Positions 9,108 through 18,748 are shown, numbered from the stretch's first letter. The stretch: DNA of 64,000 nucleotides from Devriesea agamarum (GCF_900070355.1 NZ_LN849456.1:1178001-1242000); one strand, 5' to 3'. Notes: generated from the letters alone by a model not told the origin. Translations and numbers: made by a program.

Positions 9108-9635
9108 ATGCATCGTCGCTCGTTCTTCCAGACCGCTGGTATCTGCGGTCTCGCACTCGCCGTCCCCTCCGTCGCGAACGCAGCGGACACCCCGATTAGC
9201 CTCGGCTTCGCCAATGCCACTCAGGATCCTGAGGAACAGCTCCGCACCATTGTGGGCCGTCTCGACGCTCTACCCGCAGAGCTGAAAAAAGCCGATCCGA
9301 AGTCCTACCCCGACTACGAGAAGAAGCTGCGTGCGCACCTCGGTGACCTCAAGGCCGTATCTGTGCCGCAGACCGAACCTGCTGTCTACGGTAGTGTCAT
9401 GATGATGAACCCGATCAAGTGCGCGGCGTCTGTCGTCTCCATCGTGATCAAGCTGGGTACCTCGGTGGTTCAGATCATTAAGTGGATCGTTGCCTCCTTT
9501 AAGAAGTACGGTGGCATCAAGGGCGTGTGGAATGCCCTGATCTCCGGCCAGCTTCTCAAGGACTTCGGCAAGGAAGCTGCCGACGCTCTCAAGGCCATCC
9601 TCGGCATCAAGGATGTTGTGGAAGCCTGCATCTAA
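9108..9635 (+). CDS. Tat-exported hydrophobic protein, unknown
   Basis: 175 residues. It starts with a twin-arginine signal (HRRSFFQT, hydrophobic stretch, ANA cleavage near residue 27), so it is likely exported folded. The middle is charged and helical. The last 75 residues form a basic/hydrophobic module bounded by two cysteines 70 positions apart, beginning KCAASVVSIVIKLG and ending DVVEAC. The AAAGGA ribosome site is 8 bases before the ATG. No family recognised. The Cys-bounded helical module is similar in layout to the C-terminus of the secreted protein at 38.7-39.3 kb, suggesting a membrane-active role (inference). Confidence 0.7.
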   Translation: MHRRSFFQTAGICGLALAVPSVANAADTPISLGFANATQDPEEQLRTIVGRLDALPAELKKADPKSYPDYEKKLRAHLGDLKAVSVPQTEPAVYGSVMMMNPIKCAASVVSIVIKLGTSVVQIIKWIVASFKKYGGIKGVWNALISGQLLKDFGKEAADALKAILGIKDVVEACI

Positions 9636-9701
9636 GACTCACAGTTTGAGCTCACGAGGAGGGCTCAGATCCTATAAAACCTCATAGGACACCTGAGGGT
9701 G

Positions 9702-9729
9702 ATGCGCCCGGACATTAGTCCGGGCGCAT
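9702..9729 (+). terminator. Rho-independent-like terminator
   Basis: A 12-bp perfect stem (9702-9713 with 9718-9729, loop ATTA) followed by TTGTCTTTGTGT, 66 bp after the stop of the Tat-exported gene. Confidence 0.85.
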
Positions 9730-9735
9730 TGTCTT

Positions 9736-10379
9736 TGTGTCGAGAGTGTCTATGGAGGCTCTCGCATAGATCGCGGACGCTAACACGGCAATGAGCGAAC
9801 TCACCTGGATACCGTCCGGCATCTTAAGCACCGAAATGCTTTTCATTATCATCCCGCCCCATCAACGACCAGAGAGGCAAGAAATATAGGGGATGTCTCC
9901 CTTTCCTAGCAGAGCAATCGCGTGACCAATTGAATCTACCCCGCGGATGTAGATGACAGCTCGAGAAGAGCTCGGCATGACCCGCAACCACCTAGTGCGC
10001 AGTATCGGGGCGTGAAGACGCATCTCACGAGTAAAGAGTTTAGAATCCGCGGCTTCGCGGGAACTCACCATGAAAACCGCCATGCTCTCCCCAGCAAAAG
10101 ACAACGCGATATGAACAGGGGGAACGCGAGGCGGCCTTGCAGGCACACGCACCACCAAGACATTTCAAGGCGCTCACAGCATCCTCTTAGATCACGTTTA
10201 CGTCACAAAATCGGGCTTCCACGCCCATAGGTGTAGATAGGTGCAATAATGAACAAAAGAGTCTCGCGGTCCGAGTATCCCTGAACTAATAAGCGCCAGT
10301 TTCTCTGCTCCACTCGGACCAGCACACTCATCGGCTAACAGCCGGAATACGCAACCAAGGCGCCACCTTAGAGGTTCCC
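9736..10379. other. Gene-free region
   Basis: About 640 bp between a terminator and the next secreted-protein gene. A 98-residue frame on the minus strand (9862-10158) lacks a ribosome site and recognisable features. Nothing else assigned. Confidence 0.45.
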
Positions 10380-10982
10380 TTGTCGATTTTCACCACCACC
10401 GCCGCCACTCTTACCGTAGCGGCCTGCAGTCTCACAGTCGGTCCGATGCCCACACATGCGTCCGGTACCCTCAGGTCATTCCCGGCCCAGAATGCGATAT
10501 CCGCCTCAAATCAACCGATCCAACCCAAAGTTACACCTCAACAATTTAAGACCGGACTAGCCGATCTGGTGCGTCAAGGTAAGCTGAAGCAACTATCGTC
10601 TGCCGAAACTCCGTACTCAACTACATCCACCTACGGTGTCATCGATCCTAAAAGTGGCACCACGCTTATAACCTTTGCGACTGAAATCCCAAAGTACCAA
10701 GATCGGATTTGGGGAGCGATGTGGGGGTGGGAGCCCTCACTCACTTTCAACCCTACCGATCAGGAAGCCATTTCGGCAGGAGGTGCAGCCGCGGTCACGG
10801 CTATGGCTGCCGCTGCAGCCGTAGCTCTCTCCGAAACGGTCGTGGGTAGCGTCATCTCTGCTGGAGTCATCGCCTTCGTAGGTGGGGCAGCGACAGTATA
10901 TCTTGCAAAATACGGTAAATGTCCGTCGTCAAATCCCACGCTTTGGGTGGGTGTACTAACAAAGAAAACAGCCTGTCGATGA
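10380..10982 (+). CDS. Secreted Ala/Gly-rich protein, putative membrane-active toxin
   Basis: 200 residues from a TTG with AGAGG just upstream. An N-terminal signal-like segment ends near THA-SG (residue 28). A polar middle part follows, then a long Ala/Gly/Val-rich hydrophobic stretch (about residues 130-178) able to form two membrane helices, and a C-terminal pair of cysteines in KCPSS...TACR. The overlap of its stop with the start of a small two-helix membrane protein is a hallmark of toxin or bacteriocin plus immunity organisation, but no known family is recognised. Function is inference. Confidence 0.6.
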   Translation: MSIFTTTAATLTVAACSLTVGPMPTHASGTLRSFPAQNAISASNQPIQPKVTPQQFKTGLADLVRQGKLKQLSSAETPYSTTSTYGVIDPKSGTTLITFATEIPKYQDRIWGAMWGWEPSLTFNPTDQEAISAGGAAAVTAMAAAAAVALSETVVGSVISAGVIAFVGGAATVYLAKYGKCPSSNPTLWVGVLTKKTACR

Positions 10983-11167
10983 ACCGGAACATTGCGAAGT
11001 GCATATTATTATACGGAGCACTGAGTTTCATTACTGTAACCGCAGCGGTCTATGTATCGAACTATATTTTTCACCTCAGCGAACAAGCCGTCACATCAGT
11101 GCTCATCGTAGCGATAGTGGGCATAGTTATCGCACCTTTCGTATGGCACTCATGTCGAAAGCATTAG
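10979..11167 (+). CDS. Two-helix small membrane protein, putative immunity partner
   Basis: 62 residues. ATG 10979 overlaps the upstream TGA by four bases (ATGA), implying translational coupling. Two hydrophobic helices (about residues 8-30 and 37-56) flank a short polar loop, and the tail is basic with a cysteine (HSCRKH). A longer frame from 10919 exists but the coupled start is preferred. Same size and layout as the broken gene at 38490-38690, including a Cys-basic-His tail. No family recognised. Confidence 0.6.
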   Translation: MNRNIAKCILLYGALSFITVTAAVYVSNYIFHLSEQAVTSVLIVAIVGIVIAPFVWHSCRKH

Positions 11168-11181
11168 CTAGCTAGATAATG

Positions 11182-11217
11182 CGAGGTGGTCTACATATTT
11201 ACATGTAGACCACCTCG
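11182..11217 (+). terminator. Terminator hairpin
   Basis: A 15-bp perfect stem (11182-11196 with 11203-11217, loop ATTTAC), 15 bp after the stop of the two-helix protein. It closes the two-gene unit. Confidence 0.85.
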
Positions 11218-12224
11218 TTACACAACATGTATTCGGTCATCCATGACGGTATGGCATAGAAATTAACTGCATGCGGGGCCAAAAAGCTCAAGGACCAATT
11301 ATCATTAATCATCTGCTTTTAAGCATGTCTACTGACAACAAATCAACTATGTCGCACACGCACCATAAATTTGGCTTCTAAAATTTGCGTCAGATTGATC
11401 AAGCAACGATATGTCAGAGACCTTGACGGAATACTGCTATACCCGTAGACCCGCCCCTTAGCCGAGCATATTTATTGATCTGCGCTTGATTTTGACATCA
11501 ACAGCAAAGATATCGTCCACGCTAATTACCATTCCCGTTAGCTAACTACGGAACAAATATGCTCCCAAGAAAAATGAGTAGTGACCAACGACATCTTTAA
11601 AGCATAAGCCCAGCATTCATTAGCTCCCGATAACCAAACTAGCCGCAACTAAATATATGCGTCACCACGCTAGATGAATTCGTTCGGCGTAACAATGAAC
11701 CCTTTGAACATTCTTGCCATGAGACAATTAATCAGCTCACTCAAAAAGCAGCGCCTTCAAGCGTGACCGAACACAAAGAGTGCATGTGGAATCATAAAGA
11801 AGACTGCTGGGGACATTTCTTTGCTTCATTAAAATACACATAATCAATACTAAGGTGCGCAAACTCAACAATCCCTGAGCCTAGAGGTGGGATGCAAATT
11901 ACTACAATGGCTCACCCATCATGGACACCCTCGCGGAGATCGCAACCTATACCGCCACCTCCTGAACACCGCAGCGATGTAGGCCTACGCGGCAGTTGCG
12001 GATTGGGCCCGCTCATACTTTCTTACTCCTGAAGCCGGCGTAAACTCTTGTGCCTTCGGTTCGCGTGTCCGACATACGATGCCACCGATCAACCCGAATC
12101 GCCGCCCTCTAAAGGCCATGGCATTGGCCACGGTGCCGCCGACGGGGTCTACAGGCATTGTGGTTATTGGGGAAACAAAAAGTTGCCCACCCGGATACCT
12201 TGTCCCGCGTGAGCCACCTAATGG
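11218..12224. other. AT-rich gene-poor region next to tRNA-Thr
   Basis: About 1 kb with lower GC than the core genes and no convincing gene on either strand up to about 11.9 kb. From about 12.0 kb GC rises, and frames on both strands run into the tRNA; these look spurious. The composition change beside a tRNA fits an old insertion or decayed DNA (inference). Confidence 0.45.
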
Positions 12225-12297
12225 AGCCACCTGGGGGAATCGAACCCCCGACCTATTCATTACGAGTGAATCGCTCTACCGACTGAGCTAAGGTGGC
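12225..12297 (-). tRNA. tRNA-Thr (CGT)
   Basis: Complete cloverleaf on the minus strand: acceptor GCCACCT/AGGTGGC, D-arm AGCTCAGTCGGTAGAGC, anticodon loop CTCGTAA (anticodon CGT) and TPsiC arm GGTTCGATTCC. CCA is not encoded. Confidence 0.95.
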
Positions 12298-12556
12298 ATG
12301 CCCGCAAAGTTTCGGACCCCGCTACTGTACTCACTGCATAGCCGTTGACGCAAAACGGTGTGAGCGCCTCCACTTCACGCAGTTGCCACAGAGAGTAGCG
12401 GGGCATACTGGGCATGGTTCCGTCGTGGAGAGATAACGCCTCGCCAGCTCACTGCATCAGTTCCACCGAGGTGCCCCGGATCTCGACTCATCAAGCGCCG
12501 GGACTTTCCCCATGCCTCGACGGGCTCGTGCGGAGCCCGAAAGCCCATCCGTTCCG

Positions 12557-14230
12557 CTACCCGCACTGCAAGTTAGCTTCGGGCTGTGTGCCGTGAACGA
12601 GGTACGCATCTACCGCCTCTTCGACACAGCCACCGGAGCGGCCATATGCGGTGTGTCCGAAGCCTTTGTAGGTGATCAGAGTCGAATTATCCAGTTGTTT
12701 GTGTAACGCCTGAGCCCATGCATAGGGGGTCGCAGGGTCTCCGGTGGTCCCTACGACCACAATCGGTGCACTCCCCTTAGCATGGATCGGGGCAGGGGTT
12801 CTCACCGGCTTAGCCGGCCATGCCCCGCACATCACCCCACCGTAGGCAAGGCCCAGCCCAAAGGTCGGAGAAATCTTGTCGAGCTTTTTCGCTTCGGCAT
12901 CCATCGCAGCTTTATCGATCGCATACGGATGATCGAGGCAGTTCACCGCGAGAATCGCGAAGTTTGCGTTCGAGGCGTAGTGACCAGTTTTATCCCGCTC
13001 GTTCATCTGATCGGATATTTGCAGCAAGATACTTCCATCGCCGTTCATGGCAGCACCTAATGCAACCGCTAACACCGGCCAGCTGCTGTTGTTATACATC
13101 GGCATTAACACGGCTCCTGCCGCGAGGCTCCCAGTGAGCTTGCGCGAGGTCCCGGTGTCGAGAGGCTTTTTGTCGATCTTCGCGAGGAGTTCCCGGATCT
13201 GCTGTAAGGCGTGGTCAGCATCGCCAGCAAATGGGCAATTCGTTTTTCCGGAGGTCACACACCATTTGGCAAACGCGTGGATAGAGTTCTCAAAGCCTTG
13301 CGCCTGTCCTTCGATGAGCTGGTTCTCGGTAAGGGTTGGATCCATCGCCCCGTCCAGGACCATCCGCCCTACCCGGCTTGGGTAGAGCTCCGCGTAAGAC
13401 GCTCCAAGGTAGGTTCCGTAACTAAAGCCGAGATAATCCAGGGTTTTGGACCCGACGACTGCCCGGAGAACATCAAGGTCTCGGGCAGCGGACCAGGTAT
13501 CGACGTACGGCAAGAGGTCACCCGAATGCTTCTTGCATGATTGCGTGATCTTCTGGGCCCACGTCTGGCTGTCTTTGAAACCTGCCTCGGTAGTCATATC
13601 GGGGGATGAGGACAGCCATTCATCAGTGTCACGGTCATCTAGACAGGTGATTGGCTCCGACTTGCCGACGCCACGAGGATCGAACCCCACGATGTCATAC
13701 GCGGATCGCACCGCAGGTGTCACGACGTTCTTATATCCCTCACCCACGAATGAGGTACCTGAGCCGCCCGGTCCACCAGGGTTCATGAAGAGCGTGCCTT
13801 TTTTATCGCCGGTCGCTTTAAACCTTAAAAGCGCAATCTTCACCACGCCCTGTGCAGGGTCATTCCACACCTTGGGGACTTCCACCGTGGCGCACTCTGC
13901 CCCGGGGCGATCTGCGCAGCGCGACCACTCAGCGTGTTGCGAGTAGAACTTCGCGTATTGCGGCAGCGATGCGGTGTCGCCGTTAATCCCCATGGCAGCT
14001 GACGTGACAACCGATTCAGTTGCCTGCACAGTGGGGGGAATGGCGGAGCTAGCCGAGGGCGCCGCCTGCTCGGCTTGAACACCGCATCCGGCCAGAACTA
14101 GCGCAGAAACCGCAGCGAGACTCGCCCCTCGCGTTCGGAAAGATGCCGTCCGCCCCGATGCCCTGCTACCCCGAATAGCATCGCGGGATGTCATCATCTT
14201 CAGGAGGTTTCGCAGAGTCTTTTGTGTCAC
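12557..14230 (-). CDS. Exported S33-family peptidase lipoprotein (tripeptidyl aminopeptidase-like)
   Basis: 557 residues. After a basic N-terminus, a hydrophobic segment ends in the lipobox LVLAGC (Cys near residue 49), so it is probably membrane-anchored outside the cell. The alpha/beta-hydrolase fold has the oxyanion stretch FMNPGGPGGSG, nucleophile GFSYGTYLG, catalytic Asp in VGTTGDPATPY and His in GFGHTAYGRSGG, typical of Streptomyces SlpD/E and Tap peptidases with a TAP-like C-terminal domain. It should release N-terminal peptides from extracellular substrates. GTG 14230 has GGGAG upstream; internal ATGs at 14197 or 14194 are alternatives. Confidence 0.9.
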   Translation of the reverse strand: MTQKTLRNLLKMMTSRDAIRGSRASGRTASFRTRGASLAAVSALVLAGCGVQAEQAAPSASSAIPPTVQATESVVTSAAMGINGDTASLPQYAKFYSQHAEWSRCADRPGAECATVEVPKVWNDPAQGVVKIALLRFKATGDKKGTLFMNPGGPGGSGTSFVGEGYKNVVTPAVRSAYDIVGFDPRGVGKSEPITCLDDRDTDEWLSSSPDMTTEAGFKDSQTWAQKITQSCKKHSGDLLPYVDTWSAARDLDVLRAVVGSKTLDYLGFSYGTYLGASYAELYPSRVGRMVLDGAMDPTLTENQLIEGQAQGFENSIHAFAKWCVTSGKTNCPFAGDADHALQQIRELLAKIDKKPLDTGTSRKLTGSLAAGAVLMPMYNNSSWPVLAVALGAAMNGDGSILLQISDQMNERDKTGHYASNANFAILAVNCLDHPYAIDKAAMDAEAKKLDKISPTFGLGLAYGGVMCGAWPAKPVRTPAPIHAKGSAPIVVVGTTGDPATPYAWAQALHKQLDNSTLITYKGFGHTAYGRSGGCVEEAVDAYLVHGTQPEANLQCG

Positions 14231-14469
14231 TATCCGTGCTCCCGCCGTCGCCTACCGAGCGTCACCGTAACGCCCCGTCTCGGTTTTGATTGCCATCCTA
14301 CGGGGTGCCCTCGCGAGTCCATCGGGCTAGCTGTGAGGGCACCCCCTTCGCCTGGATTCTCTGACCACTTCAGCTTTATCGCGTGAGGTGCATGTGAGAG
14401 TTGACTTCTCGACGTTCAGCGTTGCTGAGCGGTCGAGGTTACACCTAGCTCATGTACACCATGCGGCCT

Positions 14470-15312
14470 CTACGAAGCCTCACGACGCAGCCAGCGCATA
14501 CTCCCCAAGGCAATGGGGAGCACGATCAACACCAGGATGCAGACGCATGCTTCCAAGACAAAGTCCGTCTTGCCAAGACCGAACACTGCACGCATGTTTT
14601 GCATGTCAACATAACGCATGACATCAACGAGCCAGGTGACGTTGAATGCCATTGCCGTCCCCTGAATACTTGCGAGAACCGTGGGCACCACGTAATTCAG
14701 AACGATTGATAGGGCCGTGTTGCCGAGCAACGTCGCCAAAGCCACCGCAAAGAACACATTGAAGAACGCCATAACAATCTGGTCGCGCAACATGCTCAAC
14801 AAGTCCGGATATACAGGATCGACACCGGTCAGCAACCCAATCAGTTCGGTGGTTGCGGCTGCAAGCACAAGCGCAAGGGCCAAAAGAATCAGCGTATATA
14901 CCACAACCGATGTGAGTTTTGCCCAGAGAATCGCTACGCGACGGGGCACAGCCGTCAGTGTCACGAGCATGCTGCGATTACCCCATTCACTAGACATCAC
15001 GATGATGCCAATGACGGGAAATAGAACCGAAACTGACCATTGCGTTCCCAACGCAACATCACTATAACTGACTGGCCCTTCGGGATCACCCAAATAAGCA
15101 TTTACGACGACGAACCCGATGAGAATCAGAAGCATTAGCCCGATAATCACGCTGAAGAGAACAATGCCCGCGCGCGTATCAAAGACTTTGCGCATCTCCA
15201 AGCCAACCAAGCGCGGAAATGAGACCCTTTTCAACGACGTCGGGGCGGGGCTTTCTGCCCGGTGCCGAGGAGAACGTGGGCTAGCCGAGGAAGTAAGCAT
15301 GTTTTCAGTCAT
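14470..15312 (-). CDS. ABC-2 type transporter permease
   Basis: 280 residues with six hydrophobic segments and a polar N-terminus, layout of the ABC-2 permeases used for drug or peptide efflux. ATG 15312 is chosen because AGGAG lies just upstream; the frame stays open further. It follows the ATPase gene by 10 bp in the same operon. Substrate unknown; a divergent two-component system next door suggests envelope stress or antibiotic sensing. Confidence 0.85.
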   Translation of the reverse strand: MTENMLTSSASPRSPRHRAESPAPTSLKRVSFPRLVGLEMRKVFDTRAGIVLFSVIIGLMLLILIGFVVVNAYLGDPEGPVSYSDVALGTQWSVSVLFPVIGIIVMSSEWGNRSMLVTLTAVPRRVAILWAKLTSVVVYTLILLALALVLAAATTELIGLLTGVDPVYPDLLSMLRDQIVMAFFNVFFAVALATLLGNTALSIVLNYVVPTVLASIQGTAMAFNVTWLVDVMRYVDMQNMRAVFGLGKTDFVLEACVCILVLIVLPIALGSMRWLRREAS

Positions 15313-15322
15313 CTCAAGTCTC

Positions 15323-16252
15323 CTACTTCGTTGGGGCTGCGGGTTGGGAAGCCGGAGCGCTATGTGGGAGCGCCGTGTCGGCGTCAGTGAGCGCGAAGAA
15401 CAATTCCTCCAAGCCCGTGCGGGCATCAGATTGCAGCGAGGTCAGGACCAGCGATTCCCGCAGCGCGAGGCGACCGACGTCTTCCGCAGCAAGAGCCGTG
15501 CGCGCAGTGCCCTCAAGATCCATGGTGAACGAGGCTCCTGCCCGTTCCAGGGCCTCACGCAACCGGTCAGGTTCAGTCGCCCGCACGGTGACGCCATTGC
15601 CTTCGAGCAAATCGTCGATATTTCCTTGACGGATCATGCGTCCACCATTGATCACGACCAACCGGTCAACCGTCGCTTCAACCTCGCGCAAAAGGTGCGA
15701 GGACAAAAGAACCGTTCCACCGGCGTCGGCGAAACCCCGCAGAAGATGACGCATCCACCGAATACCTTCTGGATCGAGCCCGTTAGCAGGCTCATCGAGG
15801 ATCAACACCTGCGGATCACCCATGAGCGCAATTCCGATCCCCAAACGCTGGCGCATACCGAGCGAATACTTGCGGACCCGTTTGCGTCCAGCTTCTTCGC
15901 TGAGCCCGACCCGTTCCAAAACCTTAGGCGCAATAGCCGAATCGACGCCGGCATACCTCGCCGCCAGGCGAAGGGTCTCAATGCCGGTGCGTCCGGGATG
16001 AATGGCTGAAGCATCGAGCATCACTCCCACCACGCGCGGAGGATTCGGCAAATCGTGGTAAGGCTGGCCCGCGACCGTAGTGAGCCCGCTAGACGGGCGG
16101 GTGAGGCCGGTTAACGCCCGCAGTGTGGTCGACTTTCCCGCACCGTTAGGACCGAGGAACCCCGTCACCGTTCCGGGCTCACAGGCAAAGGTCAGATCAT
16201 CAATGACCGTTTGTGAGCCGTACCTTTTCACAAGGTGTTCGATAGTTATCAT
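15323..16252 (-). CDS. ABC transporter ATP-binding protein
   Basis: 309-residue ATPase. Walker A is GPNGAGKSTT, the signature YSLGMRQRLGIG and Walker B VLILDEPANGLDP; the H-loop follows in LLSSHLLREVE. The C-terminal extension of about 90 residues is typical of DrrA/BcrA-like ATPases. The start at 16252 (MITIEHLVKRYG) fits the family; upstream in-frame ATGs lie within promoter DNA. Pairs with the downstream permease as an exporter. Confidence 0.93.
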   Translation of the reverse strand: MITIEHLVKRYGSQTVIDDLTFACEPGTVTGFLGPNGAGKSTTLRALTGLTRPSSGLTTVAGQPYHDLPNPPRVVGVMLDASAIHPGRTGIETLRLAARYAGVDSAIAPKVLERVGLSEEAGRKRVRKYSLGMRQRLGIGIALMGDPQVLILDEPANGLDPEGIRWMRHLLRGFADAGGTVLLSSHLLREVEATVDRLVVINGGRMIRQGNIDDLLEGNGVTVRATEPDRLREALERAGASFTMDLEGTARTALAAEDVGRLALRESLVLTSLQSDARTGLEELFFALTDADTALPHSAPASQPAAPTK

Positions 16253-16465
16253 TGCCCCATCATGTCCTGTATAAGGAGAGCCCACTATCCGCATTAGGGC
16301 GAGATCGGGGCAGACCTTCGTTGACCCTAGGAGCGTTTAATACGCACCTCGGACAGCCTTGGGGCAGGCATCCATCCACTACCGAAGTCATACTCCCGCT
16401 GATGCCCCACGCATTCTGTCCCTCCTGACCGAGCACGAAAATGCCCTAGATCGTAGGCTAGAGCT

Positions 16466-17842
16466 GTGACTCCTCCCCCAGCCTCGGCAGGGACTAGCCC
16501 TTTCACACCCCCGGGCAGTTCAGCGCGGCCACCTTCACACGGCCACCGCGCCTCACACGTCCACCGCGCGTCCCATGGCCACAACACATTGCGGCCGCCG
16601 CAGCCCAGGTGCGAGGCTGAAGTCTTGGCGGAACCCACCCACCGGATTCCACTCGAGATCCTGATGGTGATCGTCGGGCTATTCGAGATTTTGTACCGCA
16701 CCCTTTTATCCCCTGAAGCCCGGATGATCCTTGACGGATACCAGTCAAACCGCGCCAAGTTGGCCCCGTTCGGCGTGGTGTGGGATATCGGGTCAAAACC
16801 CTTGTGGTACATCTCCGGTCTCATAGGAGTCATCTGCCTCATCGCTCTGCTGTTCAGGCATCGCACGTGGCGTTGGCTGGCACCACTAGTCGTCGTCCTG
16901 AATGTGCTGCCGATGTCAGCAACACTAGGCATCGTGGCACTGTACAGTTACGCCACGCGGTCCCGTCGCCGAAGCCCCACTGTTGTGGTTTTGCTGATCG
17001 CTATCGTCACCATGTTGATCAATTGCCTTCCGCTTCACCCTCTGGGCGACCGCGTCGTTGTCACGGCCGCGATCTGCCTAGGCCTGACCTGCGTCACCAT
17101 CCTCGGGATGTATACGGAAACCCGACGCTTGCTCCTGGCCCAGCTGCGCAGCCGGGTGGCCGCTGCCGAAACTGATCAGAGAATCTACGAGGAACAGGCG
17201 CGCCGCTCCGAACGCACTCGGATCGCCCGCGAAATGCATGACATCGTCGCACACAAGATCTCTCTGGTGGCGCTACAGGCCGGAGGCCTCGAAATGAACC
17301 CCGGGATCGGCCGGGATCAAGTCGAAAATACGGCCGGTTTGATCCGCTCCACTGCCACCGAAGCCCTGCATGAACTGCGCCAGGTCCTAGGGGTACTGCG
17401 ACAAGAAGGCGACGAAAAACCACTCGCACCCCAACCAACCTGGGAAGATGTTCGGCGACTGGTGGATGGCAGCAAAGAAGCAGGCATCCACGTCGAACTT
17501 TTTGATTTCGTCGACTCCCCCGTTCCTAACGCTCTGGCGCGCACCGTCTACCGCGTCGTCCAAGAGTCATTGACCAATATTCATAAACATGCCCGCCATA
17601 CAGCCGCCCGGGTTGCCCTACTCGGAGAGCCTGGCGAGGATTTAGTGGTGGAAGTCAGTAATGTTCTTCCTACCGGGTATCACAGTGAACTGCCCGGCGC
17701 GAGGATGGGCCTCTCGGGAATCGAAGCGCGGGTGGCCCATGCCGGCGGCACTATGACGTCTGGCCCTACTGATGACGGACGCTTCGAAGTGAAGGCGGTG
17801 ATCCCGTGGACGAAACCAACCGCGTCATCCGAATCGGACTAA
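16466..17842 (+). CDS. Sensor histidine kinase, HisKA_3 family
   Basis: 458 residues. A proline/His-rich N-terminal stretch is followed by about four to six membrane helices (residues 70-230), then the HisKA_3 domain with the phospho-histidine in AREMHDIVAHKISLVALQ, and HATPase_c with VVQESLTNIHKHA and RMGLSGIEARVAHAGG. It is divergent from the ABC exporter, a common arrangement for antibiotic-sensing modules. The regulator overlaps its 3' end by 37 bp. The GTG at 16466 is uncertain; the first 60 residues may not be translated. Confidence 0.9.
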   Translation: MTPPPASAGTSPFTPPGSSARPPSHGHRASHVHRASHGHNTLRPPQPRCEAEVLAEPTHRIPLEILMVIVGLFEILYRTLLSPEARMILDGYQSNRAKLAPFGVVWDIGSKPLWYISGLIGVICLIALLFRHRTWRWLAPLVVVLNVLPMSATLGIVALYSYATRSRRRSPTVVVLLIAIVTMLINCLPLHPLGDRVVVTAAICLGLTCVTILGMYTETRRLLLAQLRSRVAAAETDQRIYEEQARRSERTRIAREMHDIVAHKISLVALQAGGLEMNPGIGRDQVENTAGLIRSTATEALHELRQVLGVLRQEGDEKPLAPQPTWEDVRRLVDGSKEAGIHVELFDFVDSPVPNALARTVYRVVQESLTNIHKHARHTAARVALLGEPGEDLVVEVSNVLPTGYHSELPGARMGLSGIEARVAHAGGTMTSGPTDDGRFEVKAVIPWTKPTASSESD

Positions 17843-18492
17843 TTGATGACGATGCACTTGTGCGCGCCGGTTTAGCGATGATTCTGGGGGCAGACCCCCT
17901 GATCGATGTCGTGTGCGAAGGAAGCGATGGCAACCAAGCCGTCCCCCTCGTGCACGCACATCGCCCCGATGTGTTGCTCATGGACGTTCGCATGCCATCC
18001 ATGGATGGCATCCAGGCGACCGGCGCCGTCACTGCGCTACCCAACGCACCCCGCATCATCATGCTGACCACATTTGATATGGATGAATATGTGTTCTCAG
18101 CCCTACAGGCAGGCGCCAGCGGGTTCCTTCTCAAAGACACCCCTCCCAAAGACCTTATTCACGCGGTCAAAGTAGTTGCCCGTGGCGATGCGATGCTGTC
18201 CCCCGGGGTGACTCGCCGCATGCTCTCCCACTTTTCCGAGGCAAACCCCCAGGTGAAAACCGATGATCATCCCGGCCTCGGTGCGCTCACCGACCGTGAA
18301 CGCGAGGTCCTCGGATGCGTTGGGGCTGGACTATCCAATGCACAGATAGGTGGACGTCTCTATATGAGTGAGGCCACCGTGAAAGCCCACGTGTCGAAGA
18401 TCTTTTCCAAGCTCGACTGCACAAATCGGGTTCAGATTGCGATCATCGCCCACGAAGCAGGACTCACGGACATCGACGAGCTTCCCGACTAA
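17806..18492 (+). CDS. NarL-family response regulator
   Basis: 228 residues. Receiver domain with LIDDDALVRAGL, phospho-Asp in VLLMDVRMPSMDG and Lys in FLLKDTPP; LuxR helix-turn-helix with LTDREREVLGCVGAGLSN and SEATVKAHVSKIFSKL. It overlaps the kinase gene, so the two are translated together. Likely target: the divergent ABC exporter (inference from neighbourhood). Confidence 0.93.
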   Translation: MDETNRVIRIGLIDDDALVRAGLAMILGADPLIDVVCEGSDGNQAVPLVHAHRPDVLLMDVRMPSMDGIQATGAVTALPNAPRIIMLTTFDMDEYVFSALQAGASGFLLKDTPPKDLIHAVKVVARGDAMLSPGVTRRMLSHFSEANPQVKTDDHPGLGALTDREREVLGCVGAGLSNAQIGGRLYMSEATVKAHVSKIFSKLDCTNRVQIAIIAHEAGLTDIDELPD

Positions 18493-18748
18493 AGGCCGTC
18501 CTCATCCGTCGGGAAGAAGCTCGCCTGCTGGCAGGCAACCCGTTCAGGCAGTGGGAAGCCAACGCCATGCAGCGTTGCATGCCGAACTTTTGTTGCGCTG
18601 TTCGCATTTTCAGTGGTTGCGGCCACGCTCGTCGGCTCAATATACGGGGAGTTCGCCACCAATGAGTGCGAGGTCCGTCACGACCGCGCATTTTGAGTTC
18701 GCAGTTCGCGCTGAGACGACTATGCTGGCAAAGTCCGCCTCGCGGCTC

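Noticed and set aside
11985-12291. Frames on both strands running into tRNA-Thr
   Set aside because: They translate tRNA sequence (NRTPDLFITSESLYRLS type) and lack ribosome sites; typical spurious calls.
15119-16009. 296-codon plus-strand frame
   Set aside because: Antisense to the clearly identified ABC permease and ATPase genes.
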